Of a stretch of 64,000 nt of DNA, positions 21,361-33,499 are shown in pieces. A program made the position numbers and the translations under genes. Numbering within the stretch: the stretch's first letter is position 1; each line of letters opens with the position of its first letter. The notes below the pieces were generated by a model, which saw only the letters and a list, made by a program, of their open reading frames with translations, did no database searches and was not told where the DNA came from. The stretch is from Reticulascus tulasneorum. Lineage: Eukaryota > Ascomycota > Sordariomycetes > Glomerellales > Reticulascaceae. The stretch covers positions 186,001-250,000 of the forward strand of contig LSAX01000009.1 of NCBI GenBank assembly GCA_001557505.1, read 5' to 3'.

Positions 21361-24335
21361 TCATGTTGTCAATTTCCCTAGTCCAAATTTTCGCAGCACA
21401 CTCCGCACCGTGTCTTCTATACTTTCCAGGCAGCTCTCCGCATACTCAAGCAATTCACTGCGATTCTTGGCTTCGTGAACCTCGAGCGGTTCACCCTTTT
21501 TGAGCAGCTGCTTGTAAAACTGCACCAATTTGATCCTCGTCCTCGCATTCAACTCTGGTGAAAAGCCATACTCCTGGGCAGCTGCCTCGATATCGGAGAA
21601 GCCATTCAGTAGCATATTATTTTCTAGGGCTAGAAGGTGTCTGAGTCTCCATACCGATGGGCGCGGTAAATTCCATGGGAACGAAAGGAATGGCCGCAGA
21701 TGAGAAGAACCTCCGGAAATATACCCAAGTCGTGGAGTCTCGTCCAACTCACGGCCCAAGCCGTACTTGTCGAAAAGCTTTGCTAAACTGCGGGTTTGCC
21801 AGGCCCGCCAGAATTCGTCAAAGGAACAGTTAGACCGCTTGGGCATGTCCGGGTAGTATTCGCCTCCCAAACTTCGATCATAGTCTGTAAAATACTTGTT
21901 GCTGCCGACGAGCTTACCATATAGGCCGCTCAAAGCCCCTTCTTCATGTTCGTTCGTGCGCACGGCGACGCCAAAGTCATACCACACATCAAATTTCACC
22001 CAATTGGGATTGGGACTTGCGCCATCCAGCGCCATAGCGTAGAACACGTAGCAGTACCTTTTTGCCGGGGGTTCAAACTCGAGGAAATCTTTATCACAAT
22101 CCTCCGGGTCGAGGTAAGATTTGGCGGCGTCCAAAGCTCTTTGCAAGGGACTGTTCTGGCCATCGAGCCCAGGGGGAGGTTCCGAGTCGTCAAAAACATG
22201 TTGGTTTTGAAGGAACCATGGAAAGTACCCCCCCACGGCTCTGTTCAGGTACCTTAGAGAATTTTTCAATTATCTTGTCGACAAGAATCCCATTCTCTCT
22301 CCATTCATTCAGCTCAATACTATAAACCTCTATGAAAACGAGCAGTCCCCGGTAGAGGCCGAGGAGGTGGGACTCCTCTTTGAAGTCGCGGCACCGGGAT
22401 AACCCGTAGTCGTCACGGGTCTGTCGATCTTTCGGAAATAGGTCCTGAAGAGCATCGTCGAAGAGTAGATCTGCCGTTGTCAATGACCGGGCAGAAGATT
22501 CTGTAAGGTGGTACAAAGACATGCGGTCCTGGCACGTCTGGTTGCAAAACCAATCTAGGTTGCAGTGTGCACAGTGGCGTCTGGTCTGCCGTCCACAAGC
22601 ATTACATTCATCCTGTTCGTTTTCAAGGGCCAGCATCGTTCTCGGGTTGTGACCCTGGGCAGGCTCGGAAACGACCAACTCGGTGTTCTCCTCTTCATCT
22701 TCACTTAGTAGTTCCTGGCTGAATACCTGTTAGCAGCATCTCAACGTTTTGAAATGGCAGTCAGGCTCACAGTCGGTCTTCAGAAACCATCTTATTTCTT
22801 AGTTCCTGCCATAGCCCTTTCACGCTGGAATGCAAGATATTGCGAGACCTGTAAGGTCGTTTGAGAGCTGTCAAATTGCGGGACTGTTGTCAGCACTGAA
22901 GAGGCTCCAACAGTTGATTCTTGAGCATGGAAAAGGCCGCGGGAACTTTTATTCAGGATTGCATCGATCATGGATGTTTCGACTTGTTTGAGAACCTCAG
23001 CTAGTTGTAACGATTCTTGCGCGGCAATCTCTGCAAGTTCTGGCACGGTCCACAGGTTGTAAAGCTTACCATGGCTCCCCCGTGTAGTGAAGGACCCGTA
23101 GATTTGGACGAACCTGAAACACAAGAAGCAGCTGCGCTTACTACAGCCAACATATTTGAACACGTTGGCGCCTGTAACGGGCTGGCGCGCCGCAGCCAGA
23201 ATTACTTGTACTTCAGCGTGAACTTCAGTGACAGATGAATTTAGCTTGTCGAACTTTTGAAGGAGTCTGTTCTTAGTCCAAGAATCCTTCCTCTTCCCAG
23301 TTCCTAGTACAGATTCCACGGTCTTATTGTCCAGAACGAGGTGTAACAATGAGAATGTCTTGGCCGCCGACCACGTTTTAGTTGAACTTTTGCCCCTTTG
23401 TCGGATTTCGTCGGACGATAAAACTTCCACTGGAAGAATACGGAGGTTGTCGAAGTTGGCAAGCTTATTTGCGGCTCTGATTAAGGTGTTAAAGCATGTT
23501 CGCAACCTACCTAGGAAGCCAAGTGCGTTTCTCAGCGATCCCGCGTTGGCCTTGTTGCCGATAATCTGTACGAATTCCAGTTCATTGTATCCGTAAAAAG
23601 ACCATAAGCACTCTGCACCGCTTTCTCAAGGTCGGGCTCCTTTGATGAGTTTTCTGTGTCGTTTACAAGGAGGCGAAACTCTTCGAGATCAGAGATAAGG
23701 GGTTGTTCATCGCCGTGCAGAGCCGAGGTCTCTACCGAGGCACCATGCGTATTGATATTTTTCAATGCCCGCCTGGCCTCAGCCACGTAGCCTTGTAGCC
23801 GGGGCCTATATGACTGCATCAACGACGTCCAGAGCCTTTGCTTGGCAGCGGTAGCGACGGGGTCTAAAGGCATTTGTATTAACGCGCAAAACCGCGATAG
23901 AGACTGACTTAACAGACCTAGGTAGCCAACTTTGGAGGTTTCCTGCAGGCTCGAGGCTATCGTCTCCAGCATGGCAAGACATGGATCTCCTTCTTTGATC
24001 CCGTTGTTCCTTGCCACGAGAATGTCGACTCGATCGGGCCACTCAAACATCAAAGAAGACGAAACATATTTGCCTCCTTTTACATTTGCAACAAGCTCAG
24101 ATAGCCTATCGAGAAAATCTCTCTTCAATTTGTTATCTTCGAGGTGGACCAACGTGTTCACATTGACGGAGTCGGTGCTGTTCGGCTCTGCTGGTTCCAT
24201 CTGTTCCTCAGGTAACTCAGCAAAGCTCGAGGTTTCTTCGATCTGCCCGCCATTTCTCAGCCGCAGGAGCTTCGTGTAGGCCTCGAATCTGGATTTGTCT
24301 AGTCCACACAATGCCCAGTGAGATGATGCACTCAT
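21361..24335 (-). pseudogene. OTT_1508-like deaminase with MYND zinc finger, interrupted by two +1 frameshifts
   Basis: Read from ATG 24335 (MSASSHWALCGLDKSR). Exon 24335-23667, likely 56-nt intron 23666-23611, then an exon to an in-frame TAA at 22794-22792. This part holds the deaminase core: HAEVQ, then GCSKRSCFLCFRF (His-Ala-Glu plus CxxC zinc motif), about 22.8-23.6 kb. The frame is lost at 22805-22806 (one extra G read on the minus strand). One base after the stop an ATG (22790) opens the next part, with a 52-nt intron 22719-22770 and a MYND-type finger (CNACGRQTRRHCAHCNLDWF, then CNQTCQ). A second +1 shift lies in a run of seven C at 22228-22234, and the C-terminal frame then runs to 21361. 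Both halves belong to one fungal family architecture. Either the gene is decaying or the assembly has two indel errors. OTT_1508-type deaminases are proposed relatives of bacterial toxin deaminases; their fungal substrate is unknown. Confidence 0.72.
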
Positions 24336-25359
24336 ATTGTTGGAGACAACGCCGAAACGGGGGAGGGCTAAATGATGCAATGAAATCGAGCTTCTGTTTA
24401 GATCTAGACTATGAAATGGATATGCATCCCCAAGATCTCAAGTAGCAGACGTACGCCCCCGCATGAGATCACTTGGTCGACAAGCCTTGTGGTGCATTCT
24501 AGCCTAAGGCATCCAGATTAAGAGGACAAGCTGGGTAGGTTGGTCGCTGTCACGCATTCAAATTCGCGCCATTGGATATCTCATTTAGAGCGTATCACAG
24601 CTTTCTGGGACCTCAAGGCACCAATGGTAGCACCTTATTGTAGGACAGATGATTAGCGGTGGTGCACGGTGGTATTTACCGGTAGCCGTAACGAACAGAC
24701 GCGCGCCTCTTGTTTCGCGGGGAACGGAATGGAGTATGTGTGTAACGATAGTTTGGAGACGTAATAGTGGCTACCTGAAACTACCATCCATGTACATATG
24801 CATCTGAATCTCAGTCGGGATTTGTTGTAAGCTCCTGTGTGGCAGGGTAAGGGACAGGAAAGTGCTGAACCCATGATCCTCGGAGGGGATATTGACATTG
24901 CTTAATTGGAGGGTCACTTTCGTCAACAGTACATAACTAGGTTTCTTCCCGGCAGTTTACGGTAGAAGTCGAGGCGACATTGGAGATCTGCTGCTCGCAT
25001 TTTACGACGGCCCTATATTAAGACGCCGAACCTCTTCACGCTCTGTTCTGCCCAATCAGTCCTTTGCCCACCCAATTTATGATTACCCGCAAATGTGCTT
25101 TTAATCCTCCGTATTTGGTATATTCGCAACTTATTTACCAGGGGAAGCCCCGCATCGCCACTAAAGGCGGCACGTTTGCCATCCCTCACGCAGCGGTTAT
25201 CACGGCCCAAGGCGTTCCATCACTTCAACCAGCAGAGTGCATGTGGCCCAGTGGAAAGGCCACCTGCGACATATAAACCACCTATGCTGTCATGTTCTCT
25301 CTTTGGAGGATGCAGCTACCTGCCGTATTCCTTTGTCAAATTGCCCAATGCCGGACGGA
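24336..25359. other. Divergent intergenic region
   Basis: Promoter region between the minus-strand deaminase gene and the plus-strand oxidoreductase. No gene seen; short frames lack motifs. Confidence 0.6.
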
Positions 25360-27388
25360 ATGTTCGCTATGTGGACTCTGTGGACGCTGAGCTGGGCTCT
25401 TTCTGGCACTCTCGTTAATGGCCTCAACTTCGCCTATGAATCAACACAGTTGACCGAAAGTGATATTGGTGATTTCTCTGCCCTATCTTTTGGCAATGCC
25501 TCGGCGCATGCAACATACCAAGGACCCAGTTGCAAAGTGCAGCCCGAGGATACGGCCTGGCCGACCGAGTCACAATGGGCTCGCTTCAACAGCTCTATCG
25601 ACGGACACCTCTTGAAGCCCCATCCTGTCGGGGAAGCCTGCTATCCTGGTCCGGCGTACAACAACGAGACATGCGCCTATCTTGTCGGCTCTGCGAAGAA
25701 CACACGCTTCTTCTTTGATGATCCTATCAGCATGTTGACAACGTGGGGCCAGGGTTCTACATGCCTTGCGTTGCTAAATACGACTGGGAGGACCTGTACT
25801 CAAGGGGGCTCTCCTGTCTACGTCGTAAATGCGACTTCGGTTAAGGATATCCAATCGGCTGTCAATTTTGCGCGAAATCAAAATCTGAGACTGGTTATTA
25901 AGTACAATAAAACTTATTTCTCCTCTGACAGGCAATGTATCTAATAATCCTCTAGGAATACAGGGCATGATTTCATTGCGAAGTCGACCGGGCGAGGATC
26001 ACTCAGCGTCTGGACTCATTTCCTTAAGGGCATTGAATTCCTCAATGAGTACAGTATTGGTGAATACCACGGACCTGCTGCCAAGATCGGCGTTGCACTT
26101 GAAGCCTGGGAGGCTTCTAATGCTATGGTTACTGCTAAGAACTTTACCGTTGCCGTTCCGCTTGATCCATCCGTTGGATATGGTGGAGGTTGGATACTTG
26201 GCGGCGGTCACGGTCCCCTTACATCCCTTCGTGGACTCGGCGCCGATCAAGTCTTGTCCCTTAATGTCGTTACTGCCGATGGCAGGTTCGTCACTGCGGA
26301 CTTGAACCAAAATAGAGACCTTTTCTTCGCGCTGCGAGGCGGCGGTGGAAGTAAGTAGCTCCTCCCACAGAACCTTTTCCGTCTCTAAGTCTATTTCACT
26401 AGGTACCTTTGGCATAGTTACCTCCATAATAGTCAAGGCATGGAGTGGATCTATAGATTTCGGTGGCATTACGTTCTTCCTCACGACAGGACCAGGCCAA
26501 TCGACTATTCCCGGAGCCCGCGGGTTCCCAGCCGTTCTACCAATAAATGTGTCCGATACCGAGACATTCTGGAAAGCGTACCGCCTGTACCTGGACTTTG
26601 CCGAGAAGGTAGTTAATGCAGGCGGCTTCGGCTTCGGAGATGTGAACCCACAAGGGAACAACACCTTCGTCTTCGTCAGCACCGTTATGCTACCAGGCAT
26701 GACGACGGCGCAAACCAGAGACTTCATCGCGCCGCTGTTCGAGTCCTATCGTGCGGCGGGTATCAATATACCTACCAATTATAGAACCGGAATCGCACCT
26801 TACGCGCAGCAGGGCAACGGCGTCACCCCGACGTCTTTCCCTGGCTCACCTGCCGACCGTATATTCATCTCGCGATTGCTACCAAGAGCACTGTGGGCCA
26901 ATGCCACACGATTGAACCTCGTAACGAGTGCAAACCGCAAGACAGCTGAGATGGGCTTCCGGGTGACTACGCGAGCGTATGGTCCAACCGCTGAGGCCGC
27001 AGGCTACCCTGGCAACTCAACATCGGCGGTTAATCCAGCAATGCGTAATATGGTGATTCACTGCGTTACGTTCAAGCAGGAACCCGTCGATGTGTTGCCA
27101 CCAGCGGAGTTTCTCTCGGAGCACGCTCGCCTTCGCGCCAGAGTCAACGTATTACGCGATCTGACACCGGAGAGCGGGACGTACTTTAATGAGGCCGATA
27201 GGTTGGAGCCCGGCTGGCAGGATAGCTTCTGGGGAGCTCACTACCCCCGCTTGTTGAGTATTAAGAAGACTATCGATCCTTGGAACCTGTTCTGGGCGCC
27301 GAATACGGTTGGAAGCGAGGGATGGGCGGTGAAGACTGCCAACGGGTTGCCAACGCAGGACGGGCCTCTGTGTCAGACGGGAGGCTAG
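25360..27388 (+). CDS. Secreted BBE-like FAD-dependent oxidoreductase (640 aa)
   Basis: Exons 25360-25901, 25956-26350 and 26403-27388. Start MFAMWTLWTLSWALSG is signal-peptide-like; another ATG four codons upstream (25348) is possible. The FAD_binding_4 domain shows the opening GSPVYVVNATSVKDIQSAVNFA, VIKNTGHDF (created by splicing; the His is the usual position of covalent FAD attachment), YGGGWILGGGHGPL and LRGGGGSTFGIVTS. The C-terminal BBE motif YFNEADRLEPGWQDSFWGAH with DPWNLFWAP is complete. Many Asn-X-Thr/Ser sites fit a secreted glycoprotein. Family members oxidise alcohols, sugars or alkaloid-like substrates using O2; the substrate cannot be predicted. No biosynthetic cluster is evident beside it. 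Confidence 0.92.
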
Positions 27389-28389
27389 GTTTGAAATGGC
27401 AAGCGTGGTAAAAAGGCAATGAAAGGTACGCAGAGATGGTTGCAAGTGGGTTCCTAAAGATGAGATACTCTTTCTGCCGATGACAACGAGCCAGTTAGCC
27501 ATAGATGTAAAAGAAAAGGTTACACGTTTAGAAAATTCCTTGAAATACTCTGCTGGTTTATAAGTCTTAATTCCCAACTACCAGTCCGGCACTTATCGAC
27601 TTGTATATGTAGTAAGGCAGACAGTATGCATGCCTAATTATTCGATATGCTTGGTTTACTATGGGATGCTTGGTAAGGTAAGTTAAAATGGAAAGGTGGT
27701 CCATGGCTGCAGAATGAGGCTCATTGTAGTACGCCGCACTTCCACCCGGTTTTCCGGTGTGACTCCCCCTAATGCAGTAGCTACTACGAAATGACTACCC
27801 ACTTCTGAAGATGAAGATTTCAGGTGCGTATCAATGATTCAGGTCCGACCGGGAATCGGGGCTGTTTCTAATTCGGGCAGGTCGTTTTCTCATTTGCATA
27901 CCTACGCTGAGCAGCTGGCACACACTATGGGTGCTGTGGGGGAGTTTTCACTAGTGTCCTTAGTGGAGAAAGCTCCCTGTAACGCCCAAATTCTCCCGCA
28001 ACTTTAAAATTGGCCTCATCGTTCAAAGGATGAGCCTAGGACTGCATCATTTGTGGATGAGGCTTGACCAAGCTCGCTAATCTCGCCAAAAGGCTGAGTT
28101 CCCATTCCATCTCCCTGCAGCATCGCGGCTCAATCGTTCCCCGCTACTTCGTACCGGTAAAATGAGCCTGTCTGGGCTCCTCTGTCGTAGACTTTTTCAA
28201 GACCGACCAGGATGCGCCTCTTTTGTGACTCAACGCCGAGAGAGCTGGAATGGGGGCATGATTTATATTGACCCTGGCACCAGCAGTTGCAACTCTTGGT
28301 GCCCATCTTCCATCTCATCCCGACGTCTTCACTGATTGTTCTTCAGAGCATCCCGCGCTGGACCAGAAGTCCGCGTAGACGTCCCCGCC
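27389..28389. other. Intergenic region
   Basis: 3' flank of the oxidoreductase and promoter of the secreted protein gene. No gene seen. Confidence 0.6.
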
Positions 28390-29488
28390 ATGGCGCGAAC
28401 GAGATGTGTCTCCATCATGGCACTGCTGCTCGTATTCAGTACTGTAGCGCATGCCCAAACTTTCGGTGGCTATGGCAATCCGTTCTACGGCATCTCGCCC
28501 TTTGACACCACCGAGCCTACGTGGATTAATGCCGTCGCCGCGTCTAACCTAACAGGTGTCTTTCCCATGCCCGGCCGCGACGTCACAGCCCCTTGGCCCG
28601 GTACCCCCGTAGACTGGCACCTCCGCATAACCGCCGTCGATGTGTCAACGGAAGGGGGTGGCAATCGACTACTTGGCTATAGCCTCGACATCATCGCCCC
28701 TGAAAGCCTGCTCACGCCGAGCACCAACATCACCGAGGCGGGAGCCCCAGTGGTGAATGGCGTGGATGAGGAGCAGTGGGGTTTCTGCGCGTGGTTCTTC
28801 AGTACATACAATAATAACCCGGAAAACCGGACTGCCAATGCAGACGGGTCGTGCGAAGGCTTTATCGACGATGCGTGTCTGAAGGCGGTGGAGGAGGAGG
28901 CGAGGGAGAGCTACCTCTATCTTGAAGAACCGAGTTATGGCACTAGGTTCAGATGTTTCGACTTAGATGTTCCGGATGTGTGCATAGATGGAAAAGTCGG
29001 CAACGACTCAACTGGCGCGATCTATCGACGTAGGCCATCTCTGTCGTGTTACCTGATTAGACTTCTTTGCTAACCATTGTTCAGCCCTCGGTGTACCACT
29101 CCGCTATCTCAACGGCTCGACAACGTTTCAAGATGGCTACCTCCTCGATGAAGCAGATGAGAGAAGCCCAGAGGCTGTCGCGCGGATGTGGAGAGACGTC
29201 TCAAACAGCTTCTACCCCGTCCTGACGCTCTTCGCGCACATGGCGCCAAACGGCACCAACTATACGGGGCAAGTAGACCCGGGATATGCGAGGCTGAGTT
29301 GTATCCGGCCAGATGGCACCGGGACGGAGAACGGTGTGCAGACTGGCGGTGGAGGTGGTTCCGGGACAGGGACTGCCGATGTTCCCTCGCCGTCCGAGAC
29401 TGGCAGTACTGCTGCTGGGCTGGTGAGGATCTCTGCGTGGGGGTTCGGAGCTATGTTCGTGGCAGGGTATGCTGCGGCGATGTTGTAA
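28390..29488 (+). CDS. Hypothetical secreted GPI-type protein (347 aa)
   Basis: Exons 28390-29029 and 29085-29488. The 55-nt intron has branch GCTAACC and acceptor TTCAG, phase 1. The start MARTRCVSIMALLLVFSTVAHAQ is a clear signal peptide with a cleavage-like AHAQ. The mature part contains several Cys (WGFCAWFFS, GSCEGF, DDACL, RFRCFDLD, DVCIDG, LSCIRPDG) and many N-glycosylation sites. It ends in a Gly/Ser/Thr-rich linker and a hydrophobic tail (GFGAMFVAGYAAAML), consistent with GPI anchoring. I do not recognise a domain. It resembles conserved but uncharacterised extracellular proteins of ascomycetes and probably sits at the cell wall or membrane. Confidence 0.82.
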
Positions 29489-31101
29489 TCCTAGTTCGTG
29501 AAACTCACTAAAATATCAGTGGCTCCATTGCATACAGTGTTCCTTCGCGCCGTTATATTGCCAACTCCCGCCAGAACCACACTCTCTGAATTGCAATATG
29601 ATTAGAGCCCACCGGCTTGGGAAGAATGAGTTCTTCCTTGTCGCATCTGCATTCGTTCACTCACTCCTCATACAAACCCATCCAGTAGTAGCCAGCGAGG
29701 CAGAAGTGGAAAACAGCCTATCAGCCATCGGGCTGTTAGTTTAAAATGAATTGTCCAGTTCGGAAATAGTCAACATAACCAGCCTCCTCTCGTAGGAGTC
29801 TGACTCCATTGAGTTCCGCCATGGCTGGTCTTACGAAGGATGAACGAAAGTAAACGCACCATTTAATCAATTTCACATTCAGCTATAGAAATGCTGCTAC
29901 GTGCTGTATCAGCTCAGAGTACTACTATACTTACCAAGCTGACTGTCCTATAGCTCCATTGGGGAACCACAGGAACCAGCAGAGTCAAGGACGAAAAGCT
30001 CCTTACCGTTACCACCGCTTGGGGTTTCTCCAAACTTAGGAGCCGGAGGGAACCCGTGAAACGCCAGAAGTTGATTGTAAGTCGGCTCAATGCGTGTCTA
30101 AATGTCTCGAATGTGATATCGGAGAAGTCGGGTGCGCACATCAAACTCGTTATCCGTGTTTTCTGCGATCCACCGAAGAAAGCCTTCTTTAAGAGAGCCG
30201 GTAATTCCAGCAAGTGCATCCCGAGCTACTTGAACTTCATCTGGTGTGTATGAGCCAGTGGCAAGAGGTTCAATCTTCAGCAAGGTGTCCTCGAGCATGG
30301 CCTTCTGAAAACTGTGGATTGCGTACATGTGATACAAACCACCTACTCTGTAGGCTTTGGTGTTTTGTAACACACCATACCAATGCAACGCGGTTGCATA
30401 GCAGTCTGATTGTAAGACGGACATGGCCGGCGGCGTAAAACAAATCAGGGATATGTGGTGTAGCTAGGAATAATAGAATCTCAGGCGCAGCACGACTAAA
30501 ATGATTGCTCGCTGGTCCTCCTTCCAGACTCGCTCTGAGTTGGGTATCAAATGGGTCGAAATTGGCAATCTATAAGTCGAACCGAATGTAGCATTATAGA
30601 CTTAAAGTCAGGTGGGAACTCTAGCATTGCTTGACTAGACGACAAAGAATGAAATGGGTCAAAATAGTTCAGTCTTTCAGATCAAGTTTTTGTCCGAGTC
30701 TAAACTTGCACAGCCTCATTGTTCATATCACAGTAGTCTTTGATTCAGAGATCCTTCACGCTTTGTTCCGTCATCCCCGAAAATCTTGGTTCTTTCGAGG
30801 ATCCTCACTGTTCATCCTCAATGGCTCGTTGTTTTTGCTTGTCAAAGTTAGCATACAGCAAGAGTACAAGCACAAGGTCGTAGCTAGCCCAGCAGAATTG
30901 ACAGGTGTCAGGTTGAGAAATACGCAGATGCTCCGGTAAGAACATGAGTCCAACATAAGGCTACTGGCAGCTGGGTTGCCGAAGAAATCTCCAATGTGCT
31001 CATCCGATGTTATGCTAGCGAAGCTGTTTAATTTGCGAGTACCAGCAAAACAACATGTCTCGACTGCATATCTGGACTACATAAATTATGGCAGAGAGGC
31101 T
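29489..31101. other. Intergenic region with one small candidate ORF
   Basis: No gene is well supported apart from the 108-codon minus-strand frame at 30098-30424. 30425-31101 holds only frames without motifs. Confidence 0.5.
30098..30424 (-). CDS. Small hypothetical protein (108 aa)
   Basis: A true ATG start with balanced composition: MSVLQSDCYATALHWYGVLQ, then a helical acidic stretch (PDEVQVARDALAGITGSLKE) and RWIAENTDNEFDVRTR. No signal peptide, membrane helix or known motif. It could be a small lineage-specific gene, or an exon of a decayed gene, since nothing upstream or downstream splices to it convincingly. It lies 0.68 kb downstream of the HET gene, on the same strand. Confidence 0.35.
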   Translation of the reverse strand: MSVLQSDCYATALHWYGVLQNTKAYRVGGLYHMYAIHSFQKAMLEDTLLKIEPLATGSYTPDEVQVARDALAGITGSLKEGFLRWIAENTDNEFDVRTRLLRYHIRDI

Positions 31102-33038
31102 TCACGCCAAAAGGAGCTTTCGACGTGTAATACCTATCCAAATGCCCATGTCCATAAAGTGAGCCCATCCTAGCCGCTGGTATACCTGGTTTTCTCTTTC
31201 AGCGATAACCAACCCGATTCCTTCTTCCTCCCCATATTTTCCATCGATAACTCCAAGGATCAAATATCCCACGCCCCTCTCTACTTTATCATTGAAAATG
31301 TCCCGATACTCCTCGATGTTTTCTTGCGCCTCGACGCTAATGCTCTGCTTCCAGAGAACTTTGCACTGAAGAGCAATATTCCTTGGACTTCTAAGCCTTC
31401 GCAAGTTCTCGAACACAACCTCAGCGTCTTTGCGAGCAAAAGGATTATTGAAGTATATGCTTCCATTTAGGGAAGCCCAGGACCAGGTAGGGGCTCGCAT
31501 TGAACGTGTCGCTTCCTGTTCAGGTTGATGCCAAGCGAGCAAGTCAATCAGCCAGTCATTCCAGATGCCAAACATATATCTACTCTCCCAGAGATGCTCG
31601 AGCTCACTGGCAACACCTAGAATCCCATTTAATCTATCTTCAGGATTAGTCATCTTGCGGTCCGTATACAGCTCGACGATGGTTTTCCAGGAATACAGTC
31701 TTTCTTCTTGGACACTGCCGAACATGGATGTGCCCATTTCAGCATCTGGGTTGAAAATTCCAAATGGCAGTCCCTCCAATGGTTGAAGATACTCTAGCTT
31801 CCCTCCCGTGACACTTTGAAGCTCAAGTTCTTTGCATTGCCACAAAAGTTCGTACTCTGAATATATCAGAAGCCGTGGTGAGAGTAGAAACTCTTGTAAT
31901 GCCCAACACCGTTCATCGAGAGGATGTTCTGGGATATATGGCGCATTCGTCGTGATCGCTATTTTACCAAGTCTCCCAGAAGGCATCGGAAAATTGAAAC
32001 TGAAGGGTGGGATATACGTTCTATCCAGATGTAGAAATCCTTCGGATGCCATTCTACTGGATGCTGCGGCAATTGTAATAGTGGCATTTTTGTATATCTC
32101 CGCCATCTTACTGATTTCGTGACTTTTGTCATGGTCGCAGTTCTGAATGATACACAGAGCATCGACCCATAGATATTTGAAGTTGAGCCGACGAGTAACT
32201 TCAATTGCATCTCTGATCGTCTGTGGAAGAGCTGCCACTTCAATACCTTCAGTCATCTTGTCAACGGTCTTCAATAATGCTTTCACTTGCTGATCTTCCC
32301 CCCAGCAATAGCTCAAAGCAAGGTATGGGTCGTGTTCTTCAGACTTGCTGATGTATAGCTTGGCAATGGGGGAGTCTTTCGCTCCAACCTCAACAACTCG
32401 AGTTGGAAGAATAGGGTGTCGAGCATAGTAACATGATTCATGCTGAGTTTGACACTCGTTGATAAGAGATGCTGCGCTCGATACAACCGTATCACTGGCT
32501 ACGTCCCTTACTATCGGTCGTCGATAAACAATCTGCGAAGCTGGATCTTCTACGAAGGAAGTTTCAGTGTGTTAGCTGACTTTGCGTGCAAATGGGATAT
32601 GAAGAGTAGGATACGCTTGGTCTTACCTGTTTCTGCATATAAGATGAGTGTAATAACATCGTCATTACCACCAATTCCCTCCACGAATGACTGGGAGCCC
32701 ACCAGGGTATCTAGTTCCGAAGGCATGATGTCCGGTGGCGTATCTCTTGACTGCCCGCCATGTCGATTGTGAAATACCAAGCCATTCGCGTTGTTCCATT
32801 GTGGGTTTGCATGCTCGCAAATGAAATCACAAAGATGGCATTGTTCTGCACTTCTAGCGCATTCATCTTTGTTAAGATGGCGAAATCCCTCGACAGAGTT
32901 GAGAGCGTTTAGTCCTTCCGATGAGAACATTGATGCACAACGGTTGCAGCAGCCATTCTGAGCATCAGGGTTGAGCCGGGCTCTTTTAGCTCGTGGTGCA
33001 CAGTCGCTGTCACTCGAAGGCGATTGATGATTTTCCAT
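31102..33038 (-). CDS. HET-domain (heterokaryon incompatibility) protein (619 aa)
   Basis: Exons 33038-32627 and 32549-31102. The intron 32550-32626 has donor GTAAGA, branch CTAAC and acceptor CGTAG, phase 1. Start MENHQSPSSDSDC is chosen because upstream ATGs precede an unlikely extension. The N-terminus has an NLS-like RAKRAR and paired Cys (CCNRC, CHLCDFIC) often seen before HET domains. The HET domain spans about 211-365: PYLALSYCWG, LPQTIRDAIEVTRRL, KYLWVDALCIIQNCDHDK, MAEIYKNATITIAAAS, then LDERCWALQEFLLSPRLL. The C-terminal 250 residues contain the usual APTWSWASLNG. HET proteins act in fungal non-self recognition and can trigger cell death. The gene is apparently intact. It sits 3' of an SNF2 helicase (with a monooxygenase between), which is repeated in decayed form near 59 kb. 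Confidence 0.94.
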
Positions 33039-33499
33039 TTTGGCTGTTGGCACCAGCCTCATACTAAGTTCACTAAAGTTGAGGATTCTTTCGATTCGAG
33101 ACTGGATCATGTGTATATCAGCAGATGGGTGCGGAAGCCTTTTGTTTGTCGCAAGATCGATCTCAAGCTTCAAGTAGCCCAAGATCACTATACTCAATAG
33201 CGCCAGATACGTCCATGGGGACTCGCAATGTGTAATTTGTAATTGTCCACAGCCTCGACTTGCGCCGCGCCATCAGACGTCACGTGTCCGCGACGCACCT
33301 CGCTCGGCATTCAGCAAACTCCATGATCTCGCAGCGACAGTCAAACCGTTATGTCTAGTACGTTTCTTTGCTATAACTTTGCGTGGTGTCACACCACGCT
33401 ATTCCAAGTCTACAATGCTTGATATATTTCCAAAATGTCTAATACGGAAGCGGAAGCCGTGAGGCTCGTTGACCCACCACATTGCCTGTATCATTTTTC
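33039..33499. other. Intergenic region
   Basis: 461 bp: promoter of the HET gene and 3' flank of the monooxygenase gene. No gene seen. Confidence 0.65.

Noticed and set aside
24653..24898. 81-codon minus-strand frame upstream of the deaminase gene
   Set aside because: No motif, no splice link to the deaminase gene, which already has a good start at 24335.
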